This document shows positions 36,832-49,200 of a stretch of DNA of 64,000 nt, piece after piece. Under the pieces are notes generated by a model. It searched no databases and was not told the DNA's origin. It worked only from the letters and a program-made list of their open reading frames with translations. Source of the DNA: Neospora caninum Liverpool. Its lineage: Eukaryota > Apicomplexa > Conoidasida > Eucoccidiorida > Sarcocystidae. The stretch's first letter is position 1. The number at the start of each line of letters is the position of its first letter. The position numbers were made by a program, and so were the translations under genes. The DNA lies in assembly GCF_000208865.1 (NCBI RefSeq), contig NC_018385.1, positions 1,036,724 to 1,100,723 of the forward strand, in the 5' to 3' direction.

Positions 36832-38759
36832 CTACCCTTGTGGCCAGTCCGACTGTCTCTGGCCGTAGCTCGTTCCGGGTTTGCGCTTGATAATGTTGTC
36901 AGTGATCCAGTACTGGATCGTGTTCATGGTCAGAGGCGTCAACACCATAACCACCACCTACAGAGCAAGGAAACCATGGACAGGGGTGAGGCTCTCCTGA
37001 ACCCAGAGAGAACCGACGGCTTCCGTAGACTGTCGACGCCACACGGAGCAGGAAGGGTGAAAGATAAGGCCCGAAAACGCACACAAAATTCTCACAGTGC
37101 CGAATAGGGCGACGGGAACACTGAGAAACGAGCAGGAGGCGACCTCCCCTCACGCACCGCTCGACTCACCAGCTTCACACGGGGTTGGTCATCTAGGGAA
37201 TTCCTGCAAAGATGAGAAACAAGGAACCGGTGTGTGTATGTGTGTGTGCCGTCGCGAGTTCCCCTCCTTCGCATGGCTATGGTCGAGCCGAAATGGGAAC
37301 TGCCGGCTCTCTACCGCGTTCTTCCCCAGATGCACGCACTGGGCGCCTTTTCTCCGCCCTAGGATATTCCTGTGTGTGGGAGATCATACTACATACACAG
37401 AACCTTCTACATGCCGCGCGCTTGCAACGCCGCACAGGATGCTCCAGACGGTTACAGCATCCGTGCCTCAAGAAAACAGAGATGCCATACATGAAGATGT
37501 TCGAACACGCGCCACTGGGCCAGTGCACACGCACCCGGCTCACACGATATGCATGTATATATATGCATGTATTTATGTCAGTATATATGTATTAAGACAC
37601 ATGGACCGATTGATAACTAAGCACAGCGATATGTCGTGGGCCCATCCGTGTGGCAACCTCTCTTGCTCCCAGAGAGCAAAGTGTAACTCCTAATATCGAA
37701 ACTCAAACACCCCCACAAAATGACAGACCTATCTCGTTCCGCTCGCTGCAGGACTCTGCGTGCCTTTCTTTTGAAAACTAAAACCCCAAGGATCCTACGA
37801 CGCAACCACTCCATCGTCTTGCACATCGGCTGTGTACTGCTGCCTTCCGCGAGCGGGGTTCTCAGAACAGACATCTGGCTGGAAACGGAGAGTAGAGAGA
37901 CTCACAGAAGCGCCGCCGCTATCCACGCTGAAAACGCACAGAGAGAACCAGGAGATCCGACACCAGTCCTTGGTGTATATACACGTGCAGGCACGTCTGC
38001 GCCTGCATCGATACCGCCGCAAAGGTATATCTTTCCGGCCATTTTGAGGACCCCGCTTCCCATGAACCCAAATCCTCGATTCGGCGCATCATCTGTTGTT
38101 GGCCGCGTCACATGAAGCGGTCGAATCGAGGCCTTTCGGCGGAAAGCTCGTTTTCCTGTTATCTTCGTCGCCACCGCTCTGCGTCTCTGGCCGCGTTTCT
38201 CGTTTCTGCCCCTTCCGCTGACTTTGTCCCTTTGCTGTCCCTGGTGCTCCACGACTCCGCGTCTCTTCGCAGCTCGCCTCTCAGTTTTTCCCTTCGCGTG
38301 GCGACGGCCGCCAACCCACACCACACGGGAGGGCTTCCCACCCCTGTCTTTCCTGCCCTGGGTTTCGTCCCTTGCCCACCGTCAATTTTCTGTAAACTGC
38401 GTTTTCTTCGCGCTTACTGAGAGGTGTTTGGCCCACGACCATCACGAGGACCATGAGCATCTTCATCGCCGACACAATGACCTGCCACACGAGTACTTGA
38501 CGCAGACAGGCGCGCCACGCCGGCGGATTCCCATAGTAGCCAAAGGCCTGCCGCGTACAGGGACAACGCATACAAACGGGGGATGCGGAGCTCAATGGAT
38601 GACACCGAGCGAGGACCCCTCCACGCGTTCGGCGTCCACAGACACAGCAAGCACACAGAAGTATGTCAATAATTAGACACATAAGCATACATGTACATAC
38701 AAATGCACACATATATATATATATACACATGTATATATATATATATGTATATATATATG

Positions 38760-38792
<33 letters not shown>

Positions 38793-38803
38793 GTATATAT
38801 ATG

Positions 38804-38854
<51 letters not shown>

Positions 38855-41404
38855 TTGTACATATAGGTGGAAGCTGTCGGCGAGGCAGCGGAGTGGGTGT
38901 GTCTTCAATGTGGGATAAGGCCGAAAAGGTAAAATGTGGAAGCGCACATTCCTGCTGAGAGAGCACGCGAGAGGCGTTCACGTGTGTAGGCCCGCTGATG
39001 AGAAGACGTGCTGGATTGCCAGAGGTGAGGTCTTACGGTGCTTCCAGTCAGGCTCCGCCACCGGGTCATCCACTCCACCAGCAGATGCAGGACGTAGACA
39101 CCTGAGGAACGGAAGATCCTGGACCGTTTTTCATGGAAGACGACAAACCTAACCCTTGCGTGAACACACATATCCGGGCACAAGAAGGGACGCGAACCCG
39201 AAAAGAGCTGCGCATTTGCGGGTTTTTGGTGGAGGAGAGGTGAAAAGACACGGGCCACGCAGGAAAGCCGATGGCAGAGACTCGGACCCAGAGCAGGTAC
39301 CCCGGAGCTTTGGGGGGGGGGACAGGCGACCGCCTCACTGAAAGGTGCCGGGCGGTGTGGAGACGCACGACGGAACCACAAGAAAGAACCGAAACTCGCG
39401 GACATGAGGGAGAAAGCAGATGGACAGGGAGAAGAGCCGAGACGAGACAGGTGCGAGAACACAGAGGCTGAGGGAGGCAGACGACCAAGCACAGACCGCT
39501 GGAAACACAAAGAAACCCTGGACCGCCCGTATATATGGGAAGAACACGGGGCGAGGAAACAGAAAGAGCATAAAAGAGCAGCAGTTGACGCACGATAGGT
39601 TTCCCTTTTTTCCTAGGCGTACCCAGCGTTGTGTCAACCATTATGTTTAGCCAGTACCACTCGCACGGGTCGGCGTCCTCGGTCGAGACGGAAGACAGCA
39701 GGGACGCGAACACCAAGTTCACTGAGAAGACGGAGAAAGAGACGCACAGGCGAAAACGCCCCTCCAGGGAGGACACGCAGCAGCGTGAAGGCGCAGAAGC
39801 CGCGGAGGGCTCGACAAAACCAACGTGTGTGAGGAGGGGTAACGCGCCGCGGGAGAGGATCCACCCGCGCAGACATGCGTCCCCGCCTCTTTGCACTTTT
39901 TCGCCCAGAGACAGAGAGAGCGGAGGCCGACAGGCGCGAGGGGCCACAAATGCAGGGGGGGGCAGGAGCAAAAAAAGAAAAAGGCGACGATCGGGGGGAG
40001 GGAGAGAGGCGAGCAAGCGGAGAAACAGCAACACAGAGGAGCTGCGGAGAGAAGGGAAGGAAGAGATGGAAGAAGGAACGCCGACGGGAAGGAACGACGG
40101 TACGGGGACTAGGAAGACGCGAAATAACACTGACGTATGTGAAGAACTCCAGAGCCGGTGATTTGCTTGAGGGTGTCGAAGCAGAAAACCTTTAGTGGCC
40201 TTCGAGGCTTTTCCTGAAGAACAGAGCAGGGGAACAGACACGCGTGTAGATTGCACACACTGACGGGGGCAGAAAGGGAGAAAAGAAACTCGACACGAAA
40301 GAGCAGGCTGAGTGGCAGCGAGTTTCTTGCGCGGGTTCACGGAGACGTGCGCACGAGCTCGGCTCTGCTGATCGCAGATGTTGGCCGTGAGATGAGCTGT
40401 CCGAAAAGGACGCAGACGCGGCCCCAGAGACCGGAGCCGAAAACGCAAATTGGTGGAAGGAAAAGACGCGGAAGAAGGACCGAAAGGGAAGTGGACAAAA
40501 GGAGAAGCAAGAGACCGGACGTGAGAGACACGGGGAAGCGAGAAGACGCAAGCACGACAAAGAGAGAACACAGACGGAAGAGGGGCGCGGGAAGACACCA
40601 AACAAAAGCGACTGCACAGGCAGGAAAGAGGACTGAGAGAGAAAAGGTCAGCAACAAAACCACAAGGAAGCAGGGAGCGACAAGATGCGAAAGGGAGGAA
40701 CAAAACGAGTCCACAACGGGAGAAGAGGCGGCACCGCCGAGGTCCGGCCTCCGCACGTTTCAGCAGGGCCCGCTCACAAAAAAGAGACGCTTTCTCACCT
40801 GCCAGCGCTTGATGAGGAGCGAGGAGAAGGAAAGAACGGCAAGGACGCCTTGGAGCCACCAGCTGGAGAGCAGGCAGTCAAACAGCACACACAGCGGCAA
40901 CGCACCAAAGAGTCGCATTTTGCTTAGCTGGTAAATGCTCCCTGGTGTTTTACACGACTCCAGAGAAAACCGAAGGAAAACGCACAGAAAGGGTGAGGGC
41001 GGAGGAGGCGCGGAAGACGAGGAGGGAGAGGCAGGTGAACAACAGCTACGCCTCGGAGAGCGGCTGAGGGTGTGAACCGGCAAAGAGGCGCGAGGAACGG
41101 AGGAGTAAACTGACGAGGAGCGCACGTGGCAATCCGGACGACCGGAGGCGCACACGGGGGGCTGAGGCAACGAACCAGTATGCACACTGTAGAAAAGAGC
41201 ACACGAGAAAAGTCGTGGAGAGCGAGGGAACCGAACGGTTCCGAGGCTAAGGAAAATTTCGGGTAGCGCAGAAGGTACTTACCCAAAGCTACCGAATTCA
41301 CCCAACAACTCGCACTGTGGCGCGTGGGTTAACACCTCGAGTTTTTCCGTCAATTTGACGGGGACGACACCCGCGTTGTCTCCGCCCGCCAGAAGGGACG
41401 GCAT
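36832..41404 (-). CDS. STIMATE/TMEM110-family membrane protein, nine exons
   Basis: STIMATE (TMEM110) is a multipass ER protein that in animals supports STIM1 at ER-plasma membrane junctions. Exons in transcript order: 41404-41283, 40862-40799, 40213-40135, 39721-39623, 39101-39037, 38547-38418, 37927-37906, 37203-37170, 36957-36832. All have GT..AG ends and consistent phases, 246 residues. Similarity to the animal protein runs end to end: [11 protein letters not shown] then [19 protein letters not shown] (about 34-61); [15 protein letters not shown] (matching the RRPWRIWFLDTSKQ region); [19 protein letters not shown] (matching EEDPCSLYLINFLLDATVG); [45 protein letters not shown]; and the last helix ending [11 protein letters not shown]. 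Length is close to the family core, without the charged tail of the animal protein. Upstream in-frame ATG at 41443 would add 13 residues. The 22-base seventh exon is supported by phase, a strong acceptor and the alignment. Function in this organism is unknown. Confidence 0.88.
38708..38866. repeat. TA/GTATAT microsatellite in a STIMATE-like intron
   Basis: About 160 bases of (TA)n interspersed with GTATAT and ACATGTATAT units. It sits inside the intron between exons 5 and 6 of the STIMATE-like gene (38548-39036). Such tracts mutate quickly in length. Confidence 0.95.
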
Positions 41405-44400
41405 TGCGGCTTCCCCGTCCGGGGTTTGGGCGTCAAGAATCATAGCGGAAACAGTATCGGAAGGCAGTCGAGAGAAACAAGTGCAGCGAACGGCGCCAGG
41501 AACGAGAGAGCGGGATGCTGGCGAGTCGTAGCGGGGACGCGGGCCACAACGGCCCGTCCCGAAAACGCGAAAGCGGCGGAAGATGCAACAGCCAGAGCAG
41601 ACGCGTTCTTTGAAACAGCCGGGAAACGTGGCAGAGAAGAGAGGTGACTATGGGGCTTTCCTCGTACGCTACCAGGTGGATGTACACCTGAATCCCTCAA
41701 GACGAACCCTCCCGTACATGGCGTCGGGAAAAAAGGCACGCGCGTCGGTCAAATGGGACTCCGCACCATCTGTCGCCGATACGCTCCAGCCTGTTACCCG
41801 CCTCAGGGAAAAGCGGTGCGAGCGTACATTCCGTCTTGCGATTGAAACTTGGACAAGACGCTGCGATCCACAAAAACGCGATTTCGGTCTCCCGCTTCGC
41901 GTGCTCTCTCCTCAAGCGGCGAGCCGGGTGCAAGCGAGCTTGACGCGTGGCCGCAGCGACCGGCACGCAAACGAGGGGAGAAAAGCAATACCGCACAGTT
42001 CTCGAGGAGGGCGCCGCGAAAGAACCGATGAGAGGAAGGAGTGAGGCTAGCGGACACGGTCACGAAGGTCGGAAGGCAGGCGTAGGTGTGACGGGCGCGC
42101 TGTCTTGCCGCCCTCCAGAGAGACGCCTGAAGCACGCAGAGCACGCGGCAGGAAGGCGCAGCAGAAAGGCGCTGGACACAAACTCCGCAGGTCTTTTCTT
42201 TACAGCGCGTAGTTTGCCGCCTCGCTCACCGTCTTGGAAATAATACAGAATACCGAGGCCCGAACAGAAGTCGCGAGGACGGGGCTCGGGCGAATCAGAG
42301 AAGAGGCGAGCCCCGTCGATCGGAGCGAAGATAATCGAATTTGTAACTAGGAGGCAACGGATGCAGCCGAAGGATAGACAGGAAGCGGTGTCTCCTGGTT
42401 GCCGCAGCCACAACAGCCCCAGCACGGTAGAAGAAAGCAGGACTAGGACGCGAAGAGGCGCAAACGTCCGTGACCGACGCGACGAGACGGGATGGCGTGC
42501 CTGAGAGGAGCGCACGCGTTTAAAGGGGACTGCAAAAGTCGAGGTGGAGCCTTCACGTGCTCTCGCCCGGACTCTCCTCTCATTGGAAAAGGGTTGCCAG
42601 CAGCTCCGGAGGAGACAGCGCTCTTTTCATCTTGAGATTTTTGAGACTCGGCCCTTTGCAGTTGCGGCCCCGGAGAACAGAAACTCTGCGAGAGAGCACA
42701 CAGCTATCAGAGAACGGAGAGCCAGGCAGAAGGAAGCGGCAATCGCGGTCAACTGCATCTGCAAAAACGCAAAGAAGAAAAGCGGGCCCGGGGCCGGCGC
42801 CCTTCGGTTCACTCCCGACCACTTGCACTTTTGCGGTCAAAGACTGCAGACCTTTTTCTTCCCGTGGCATTCGCCTCGGTTTTTAGAATTCGTTTTGACA
42901 CCAGCGATGAAGGAAACGTGCCGAAAACAGCTTTTTGCAAGGAGGGAGTCGCGTCGCTCGTGTGCGAGAAAATGCGGATCGACGACAAGACAGAGAGGCT
43001 TGTCCGAAGAGAAATTCGCTTCCGCTTCCGCTGCTCGGCGTCAGGTCTTTGCATCGGTTTATCCGCGCTGCTCAGGCGGGCGACGACACCACGAGCAACT
43101 GCGCGCGACGCGGTTGCTCGTGTATGCCTGGTCTTCCGGTCTCGCTCTCGGCCGTGAAAGTTGGGACCACAGCCTTAGACAGCAAACAAGGCAGGGGGGA
43201 AAGCACGCTTTTCCTTGAAAGAAGAAAGAATGCGTAGAGCCAGCTGCAGCCAGTCGAATTCGCAGGGGGGGGCGTGTGTGTCCTCAATCGGACACTCGGG
43301 AACACCGTTTCACCCCCCCGCCAGCGGGACTGCCAGCAACGTGTGGTACTAGCTGCGAACCACCGGAGGAAAAGTGAGGAAACTGGGAGAAGAGACACAC
43401 CTTCTGAGGAATTTCGGAGTGCCGGTGGATCCGTGGAACTCGTGTGCAACACAGCCCGAGGTTTTATTCCAAGTCTCGGAAGCGCGAAAAAGCTGCGGTG
43501 GCCGTTCGAGCGGCGCAGATTCCGCGTGTTCGCTAGGCACACAACAGGCCCCAGACACAGACAGCGCCGTTCTCGCAGCAAGAAGCTGCAAAACCCGAAG
43601 CACACCTCAAAGATGTTCAAGTCACTGGGCACAAGGCGGGACAAACTGACAACTACCGGGTTCCGACTCGTGGGTTGTATGAGGCGGGCGAGCGAGTGGC
43701 AGTCCACAGCTCGGAAAATGCTACACTCGGTTTGCCTCACCCACACCACAGGCTTGTTTCTCACTGTTCTTTTTCCCTTTCCTCAAAGCAGTTCAATCAT
43801 TCAAACACAGTTGAGGAAGGTCCTCTCCGCATGGAGCCCCCTCCTGGTTTCCTTCCACAGGACCATTTTGCGTCCTGTTCCCTCAGGGGCTCGGACACGA
43901 CGCACATGCGCTGCGTTGGAGCACGACGGAAGGAATTCCGAGAGAGCCGTTCCTCGCAACCAGCCTCCAATGGACATCTTGCCTTGTGAGAAAAGGCGAC
44001 ACTGCCGGCCCGCTCAGCAGCAGGAGCTGCCTGGTTTGTATCTACGCACGGGGTCTGAATGTGCTGCGCTGCCTCAACTCTGGAGCTCTCCGTTGTTAGC
44101 TCTTTGTACCCCTCTCGTCTGCCAGTGGAAGCGAACGAATCGGGCTCTTTGATGAACAGGGTTCCCTGAAAAGCCGTGAGGAGTGGTGAGCGGCACCTTC
44201 GGCTGTCAACAGCCTCTGCAGGGGAAGGCAAGCGTGGTTAGCGTTGTCCGGTGTTCGCGCTCTTACGAAGACCACACAAAATGCTACTGAAGGGAATCAG
44301 TGAAAACCGTGGGGGGAGATACAGAACCGTTTCGTACAGCCATCCTGGACACTTTCCACAGGTTCGAGTCCGAGTCGTGCTCGAGAGTTGGCGAATCTGT

Positions 44401-46201
44401 CGCCGGCCGAGATGGGCCGTCCAGCTGTGACGGGCGCTCCGTCAGCCGAGAAAAATCAGTAGCGCAATCGATTTTGAATGCATGCACTCTCCGAGTTCAG
44501 TTCTTTCCCACTTTGTGGGAGATGAACGCAAAGCAGGGGAGCTTCCCTGCGTGAGCGTCTCGGCAAAACCTGGACACAAAGCTCGACGTTTTGTCTTCCG
44601 CTCTGCTCTAGACTTCGCAGACCAAGAAGAAAGCTGTCGCCAGAAAGCTAGCGCCGGAATAGCCACAAGCCAGAAGGAAGCCCGGACTGACTGTTCTCCA
44701 TTCTAGTGTGCTCCTTTGGGTGTCGCACACCACCCTTAACACCCAGGCACGCGCCTGTCTACTGCCTATCGCAGATTTTCTCCCCAAGGCGTGTTTCGCC
44801 CCGCAAAAAGAGTGTGCAAAAGGCCAGTCTAGGACAGCGCCATGTGCAAAGTGTTTCGCACCCACGACCGGGAACACTGCCTTTTCTTCACCGGGGCCAA
44901 GACGACGGCCCTTTCAGGTGGCCTCCGCACCACGCGTCTCGTGGAATCCCCACTGCCGCCATATCTTTCCGTCGTATCTGGGCGGAAGAAGAGAAGGGGC
45001 ACTGGACCGGCCCATCAGCCGTCGGTTTGCTGTTGGGAAATTTCGGGTGTGGCGTCTCCTGCAAATGTGTCGTTTGGCGGCGAGAGTGTGACCGGGGGGT
45101 GTCCACCGGCGCGGTCCTCGCTCACTCGAGCTCAGAGGAACGCGCCGGTGGCGAGCCTGCGTGCCCAGTCGGCTAGAGCTTTTCCAGTCGCAGCGCGATA
45201 AACACGAGAGTGGGGCACATCTACTCTTCGTGGCTAGAGACCACCTAGCGCCCTTCCCGCACCATTATGTCGCCTTAGATGAGGAAGTGAGCAAGCAACG
45301 CAATCTGGCCTCACTGCCTCGTCTCCTTTCTGAAGTCCGCCGCCAAGTCTTACTTCACCGTTAGGACGAAAGACCACAAACTCACGGGAGAGCCGGAGGC
45401 ATGACACAGGCCCGCCCGGAAGCGACACAGTGCACAAGCTTGTCCATGTCACAACATGTACAAGAGTATGTACATCTCATGCATTGCCCAGACCGAAGCA
45501 CAACGCTCAATACACAGTATCTGTCTCTTTGGAGACAAATACACACAACTAGATGATTTGTATGTATATCCATAGAAACCAATATATCCTCGGGGCATGC
45601 CCACATGCGTGCATCCTCACGTACAACCGGTACGCATAGATACGTGCATAAATGCATATTTTCGTGTACCATGCTGAAGCTATGCATTCATGGACGGGCC
45701 GGAAGTAGGCGACGATTGCTCACGTCAGCCTAAAACAGTTTCCTTTTGCTCTGTCGCGCACTGGCTGTCTCGGTACTTGCTCTGAGTCAAAGCGCGGGCT
45801 GTCAACTTTTTCGTGTAGTCTAAAAATGCGGGGACCGAAATGATTGTCTGAATGCCAACTACGTGTGAGCACGTGTTTCCCGAATAAGCGCACTGTTTGC
45901 TCAATCGACAATACCGAAGACGACGTCCCCTTGTTCCACATGCACATGGGCTGTTGCCCACAAGTTGAAATTGCAGGGAGCGAATCGCGGATGCATCTTC
46001 GCGGCAGATGTCGGTTTCCTCCAGATGTCGGATCTTCATTAAAAATGAGATGGGGGCTCAATGCCAGTCTACGGTTGCGGCCTGTGTCGAGGTCTCATAT
46101 GAGTTAGCTTACGTTCGTCAAGATTGCTTTGAGAAAAGATACCTGAGAGCTCGGTCTACACAGAAAAACGCGGTATGTCCCAGGTGTGCTGAAGCAGACT
46201 G
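41405..46201. promoter_or_regulatory. upstream region of STIMATE-like gene and 3' flank of PRORP
   Basis: Both flanking genes are on the minus strand, so this interval holds the 3' untranslated region of PRORP (right side) and the promoter and leader of the STIMATE-like gene (left side). The plus strand stays purine-rich to about 43 kb, suggesting a long leader transcribed leftward. Several frames of 200-290 codons occur on both strands around 42.5-44.2 kb, overlapping each other, without motifs or splice support; I do not call them. An AT-rich simple-sequence patch lies at 45.44-45.69 kb. Confidence 0.45.
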
Positions 46202-49200
46202 TCAGTTGTTCACCAGGAAGTCCTCTCGCTCCCGAAGAAGCTCATGCAAAGGCGTCAGGTCAATGCCCAGCCACGTCCTGCTCCTCTCAAGAGCTTCCTG
46301 GTGACGCCACTCGACCGCATGCGTCGTATCCGGGAAAGGTGTCTCTCCCTTTAGGTCTCCGTCCGCTCCTCCCACACGGCTTGTCCCTTCAAAGGACGGG
46401 AACGTGTCCCTTTCTGTCTCTGTTCCTCCTCTCTCCTCTCTGCGTGCCGAGTGCGTTTCTGGCGGAGTTGCGGTTCCCTCCTCGCCGCGCTTCAGGGTGT
46501 CGGCAAGAGGCCCATGGCTGCCCCGGGAGCGGAAGCCTACCGAGGAGTCAGAAAAATCCGGAAAGCCTTCCTCTTCGTCTTCTTCCCGCAAAGGCACATG
46601 CCAGATAAGAGACTCCTCGCGTTCCTCCGACCCTGTGCCTGACGGTGGGTCACCCGTGGAGGGCCGTTCTGAGCCGTGGTGGCCCTCTGTTCCATCTAGA
46701 GGAGCGCTCGTGATTCCAGCTTTCTCGCGCCGCCGGTACTCCTGCAAGAGCTCTGTGATGTGCTGGAAAATCAAAGGCCGGTCGCCACCCCAGCAGCCGT
46801 CTCCACTGCTGCTGGTTGCGACTCGGTCGCTCGTCAGTCCGCGTTGAGAGGAAAGCAGGGAACGCTTCGCACGCTGCGTAGAAACCTGCATTCGCTGTGT
46901 GACGTGCTTCGTCATGCCGACGAACAGCAGAGGAAAGCTCTGGGAAGTCTGCTGAAAAGATGAGGGCTTCTCCTCGCCGTCAGGATAGGATCGAAGAGAC
47001 AGACCCGTGCCACCGTACACCCACGACGGCTCCTGGGGGAGGGTCGTGTCCTTCTCTCCAAAGGGGTGTTCTCCAAAGTGCGAGGTTCCCTCCCTTTTTC
47101 GCGACCTGCTTCCACTAGAAGAGTCGACAGGAGACGCGTGAGGGGACGACAAGGCAAAGAGCGCACTGGGCGACGCACGACGGCGGCCGAGAATCCTCGA
47201 GGGAACCTGATAACCAGTGGAAGTCGTCTGAGAAGCCGCAAAGGCCCGCTGTGCGACTCTGCTGCCGCTCGGAGACCAGTGCGCACCCGACAAGAAAGCA
47301 GCTGTTTCAGAAGCGTCTCCGCCACGCGTAAAGCTGCGCAGATTCCCCGTCTCTTCCTCAACTCTCGAATCGTGGCAAGGCGCCACTAATTCCTCGGATC
47401 CATCAGCGAATGGTGACAGCGGTGCTTGCGGATAAACGTCTGCGAGCAAAGAACCTCGCGAAGACGGCGAATGGCTTCGCGCTTCGTAGTCAGGAAGTCC
47501 AACGGAAGCAGAGATGTCGCTCGCCGAATTCTCGTCGTCTCTTGGATAGCTGGCATCCGCGAAGCGAACGTGCCCCAAATCCTCTTCTTGTTCCTTTGGG
47601 ACGGCGACGCGCCTCCGCTTCGCCTGACTTCGCCCCGGACACCAGCGTCCGTCTCCGGTGGCTCCTGCCTGCCGTTCTCTCCTTCTCTGGCGGTCGTGTC
47701 GCTTTGAAGCGGGAACGTTTAGAGACAAGGGAGGCGAGAAGGGCGAGGGAGTCGGTGAAAGCTGAAGCTCTCCATCGTGGGGACTGAGGCCCCACTGGAA
47801 GGCATAAGGAAGCAGCGCCAGCTGCCGCCAGTGGCGAAAAGGAATGCGTTGCTGAGACGACAGACGGTGGTCCCGGAAGCGGTCGTTTGTCAAGAGAGAA
47901 AGAGGAAAAAGACCTCGGGACATGTCCAGAGGGGATGCTGGGCCGTTCTCGAAGCGCTCCGTGTGTGCGCCGCTGTCACCTTCACAGTCTTCCGAGTCCC
48001 AAACATAGCCAAGGAAAGCGCGGTGTTCTGCCGGGGCCAGGTCTTTCGCGCCTTCCCTCTTGCCCCCTTCTCTCTGCTCTCCGCCTTCTGCCCCGTCTTC
48101 GCGCTTCGTATGGAGCGAGTGGTCATGCTTGACCGTCGGCTCAGCCGCATGCATTGCATTGCTCAGAGAATGGGGAATCCGCGGCGATGCGCTTTCCGTT
48201 TCCGACGCAGCAGGCCGTGCGCCCCCTGGAAAATCTGCTGCCGCTCGGCCGAATGGCGCGACGGCAGCGAGCGGGCCGTCGCCTTCCCTGAGTAGGTTCG
48301 ATGGCCTGGGCACACTTCCCTCTCCAACGGAAGGACCGTGCGTGCCGCTATCCCCTTCCTGAACATGCGCGTCAGCGCCGTCGATATCCACAAGGCTTCC
48401 CTGTGGGTCGTCAACGGCTTTCCTCCTCTTTCTTCCTTGGTTCGCCTCTCCTTCCGTGCTCCACTTTTGCTGCGCTTGCGGCGAAACGCGGATCCGCCTC
48501 CTCCAGAGACCCTCCGTGGCAGGAGCATTCAGCGACGCCAGCAGGTGATAGTGATCGTCGTGCGCGCCGAGCCCACACACGAAGAGGCAGCCCTCCCTCT
48601 CCCACTGATTCAGCAGCGCCCTGTCTCGACACGTCACCCGCTGCCGATTTGTTAGGACGCCGGGTGAGAAGGGAACCCCGTCGGAGCTTGAGACACCTGT
48701 GCACGCGTCAGCGGCGAACAAAAAACGAGAGAGATGAGACCTCCAGGCAGGCTCCCGCATACGGTCTGGATTCCCAAACGCTTCCTCAGCCTCGCTGCCG
48801 CAGGCGTGGTCTTGCCCCACGCCCAAGAGCTGCGGCTCGCCGGCGTGCGCTCCTCTGCTGTGGTGTCCGCGAAGCGCTCGGGCAGCCTCGCTGGTGGCAA
48901 CTCGACCGAGCAAATCTCTCCGCCGTCTTCTGCTGGGTTTGCATCGATTCGGCACGACGATTTCATCCCGGCAGAAGGGACAGAGGCCTCGCCGACAAGC
49001 GATGGGGTCTTCTCCCGCTGGTGCCTGCCACTGGTCACCGGCAGTGCCTCCGGATGTCGCACTCTGCGTTTCAAAGACGTGTGGCCGAAACCAGCTTTCT
49101 CTCGACAGGGAATTGAAGGGCTTTGATCGCCTCTGTCCCCTGAACTCGGCAGGCAACCCGGGGGCGGTCGCCGGTCGGACCCCCCAAAAGTACGCAGCTG

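Noticed and set aside
39066..40859. 597-codon minus-strand open frame
   Set aside because: It overlaps a STIMATE-like exon (39623-39721) in frame, but the rest is Arg/Ser/Leu/Phe-rich translation of pyrimidine-rich intron sequence. Neighbouring exons of the gene use other frames.
42544..44152. Plus-strand frames of 224 and 292 codons, with an overlapping 230-codon minus frame
   Set aside because: They overlap one another on opposite strands, show no family motif and lie in the upstream region of the STIMATE-like gene. Long frames arise easily at this GC content.
44355..44385. tRNA B-box-like GGTTCGAGTCC
   Set aside because: The flanking bases cannot form the five-pair T stem, and no matching A box or acceptor stem lies at the proper distance.
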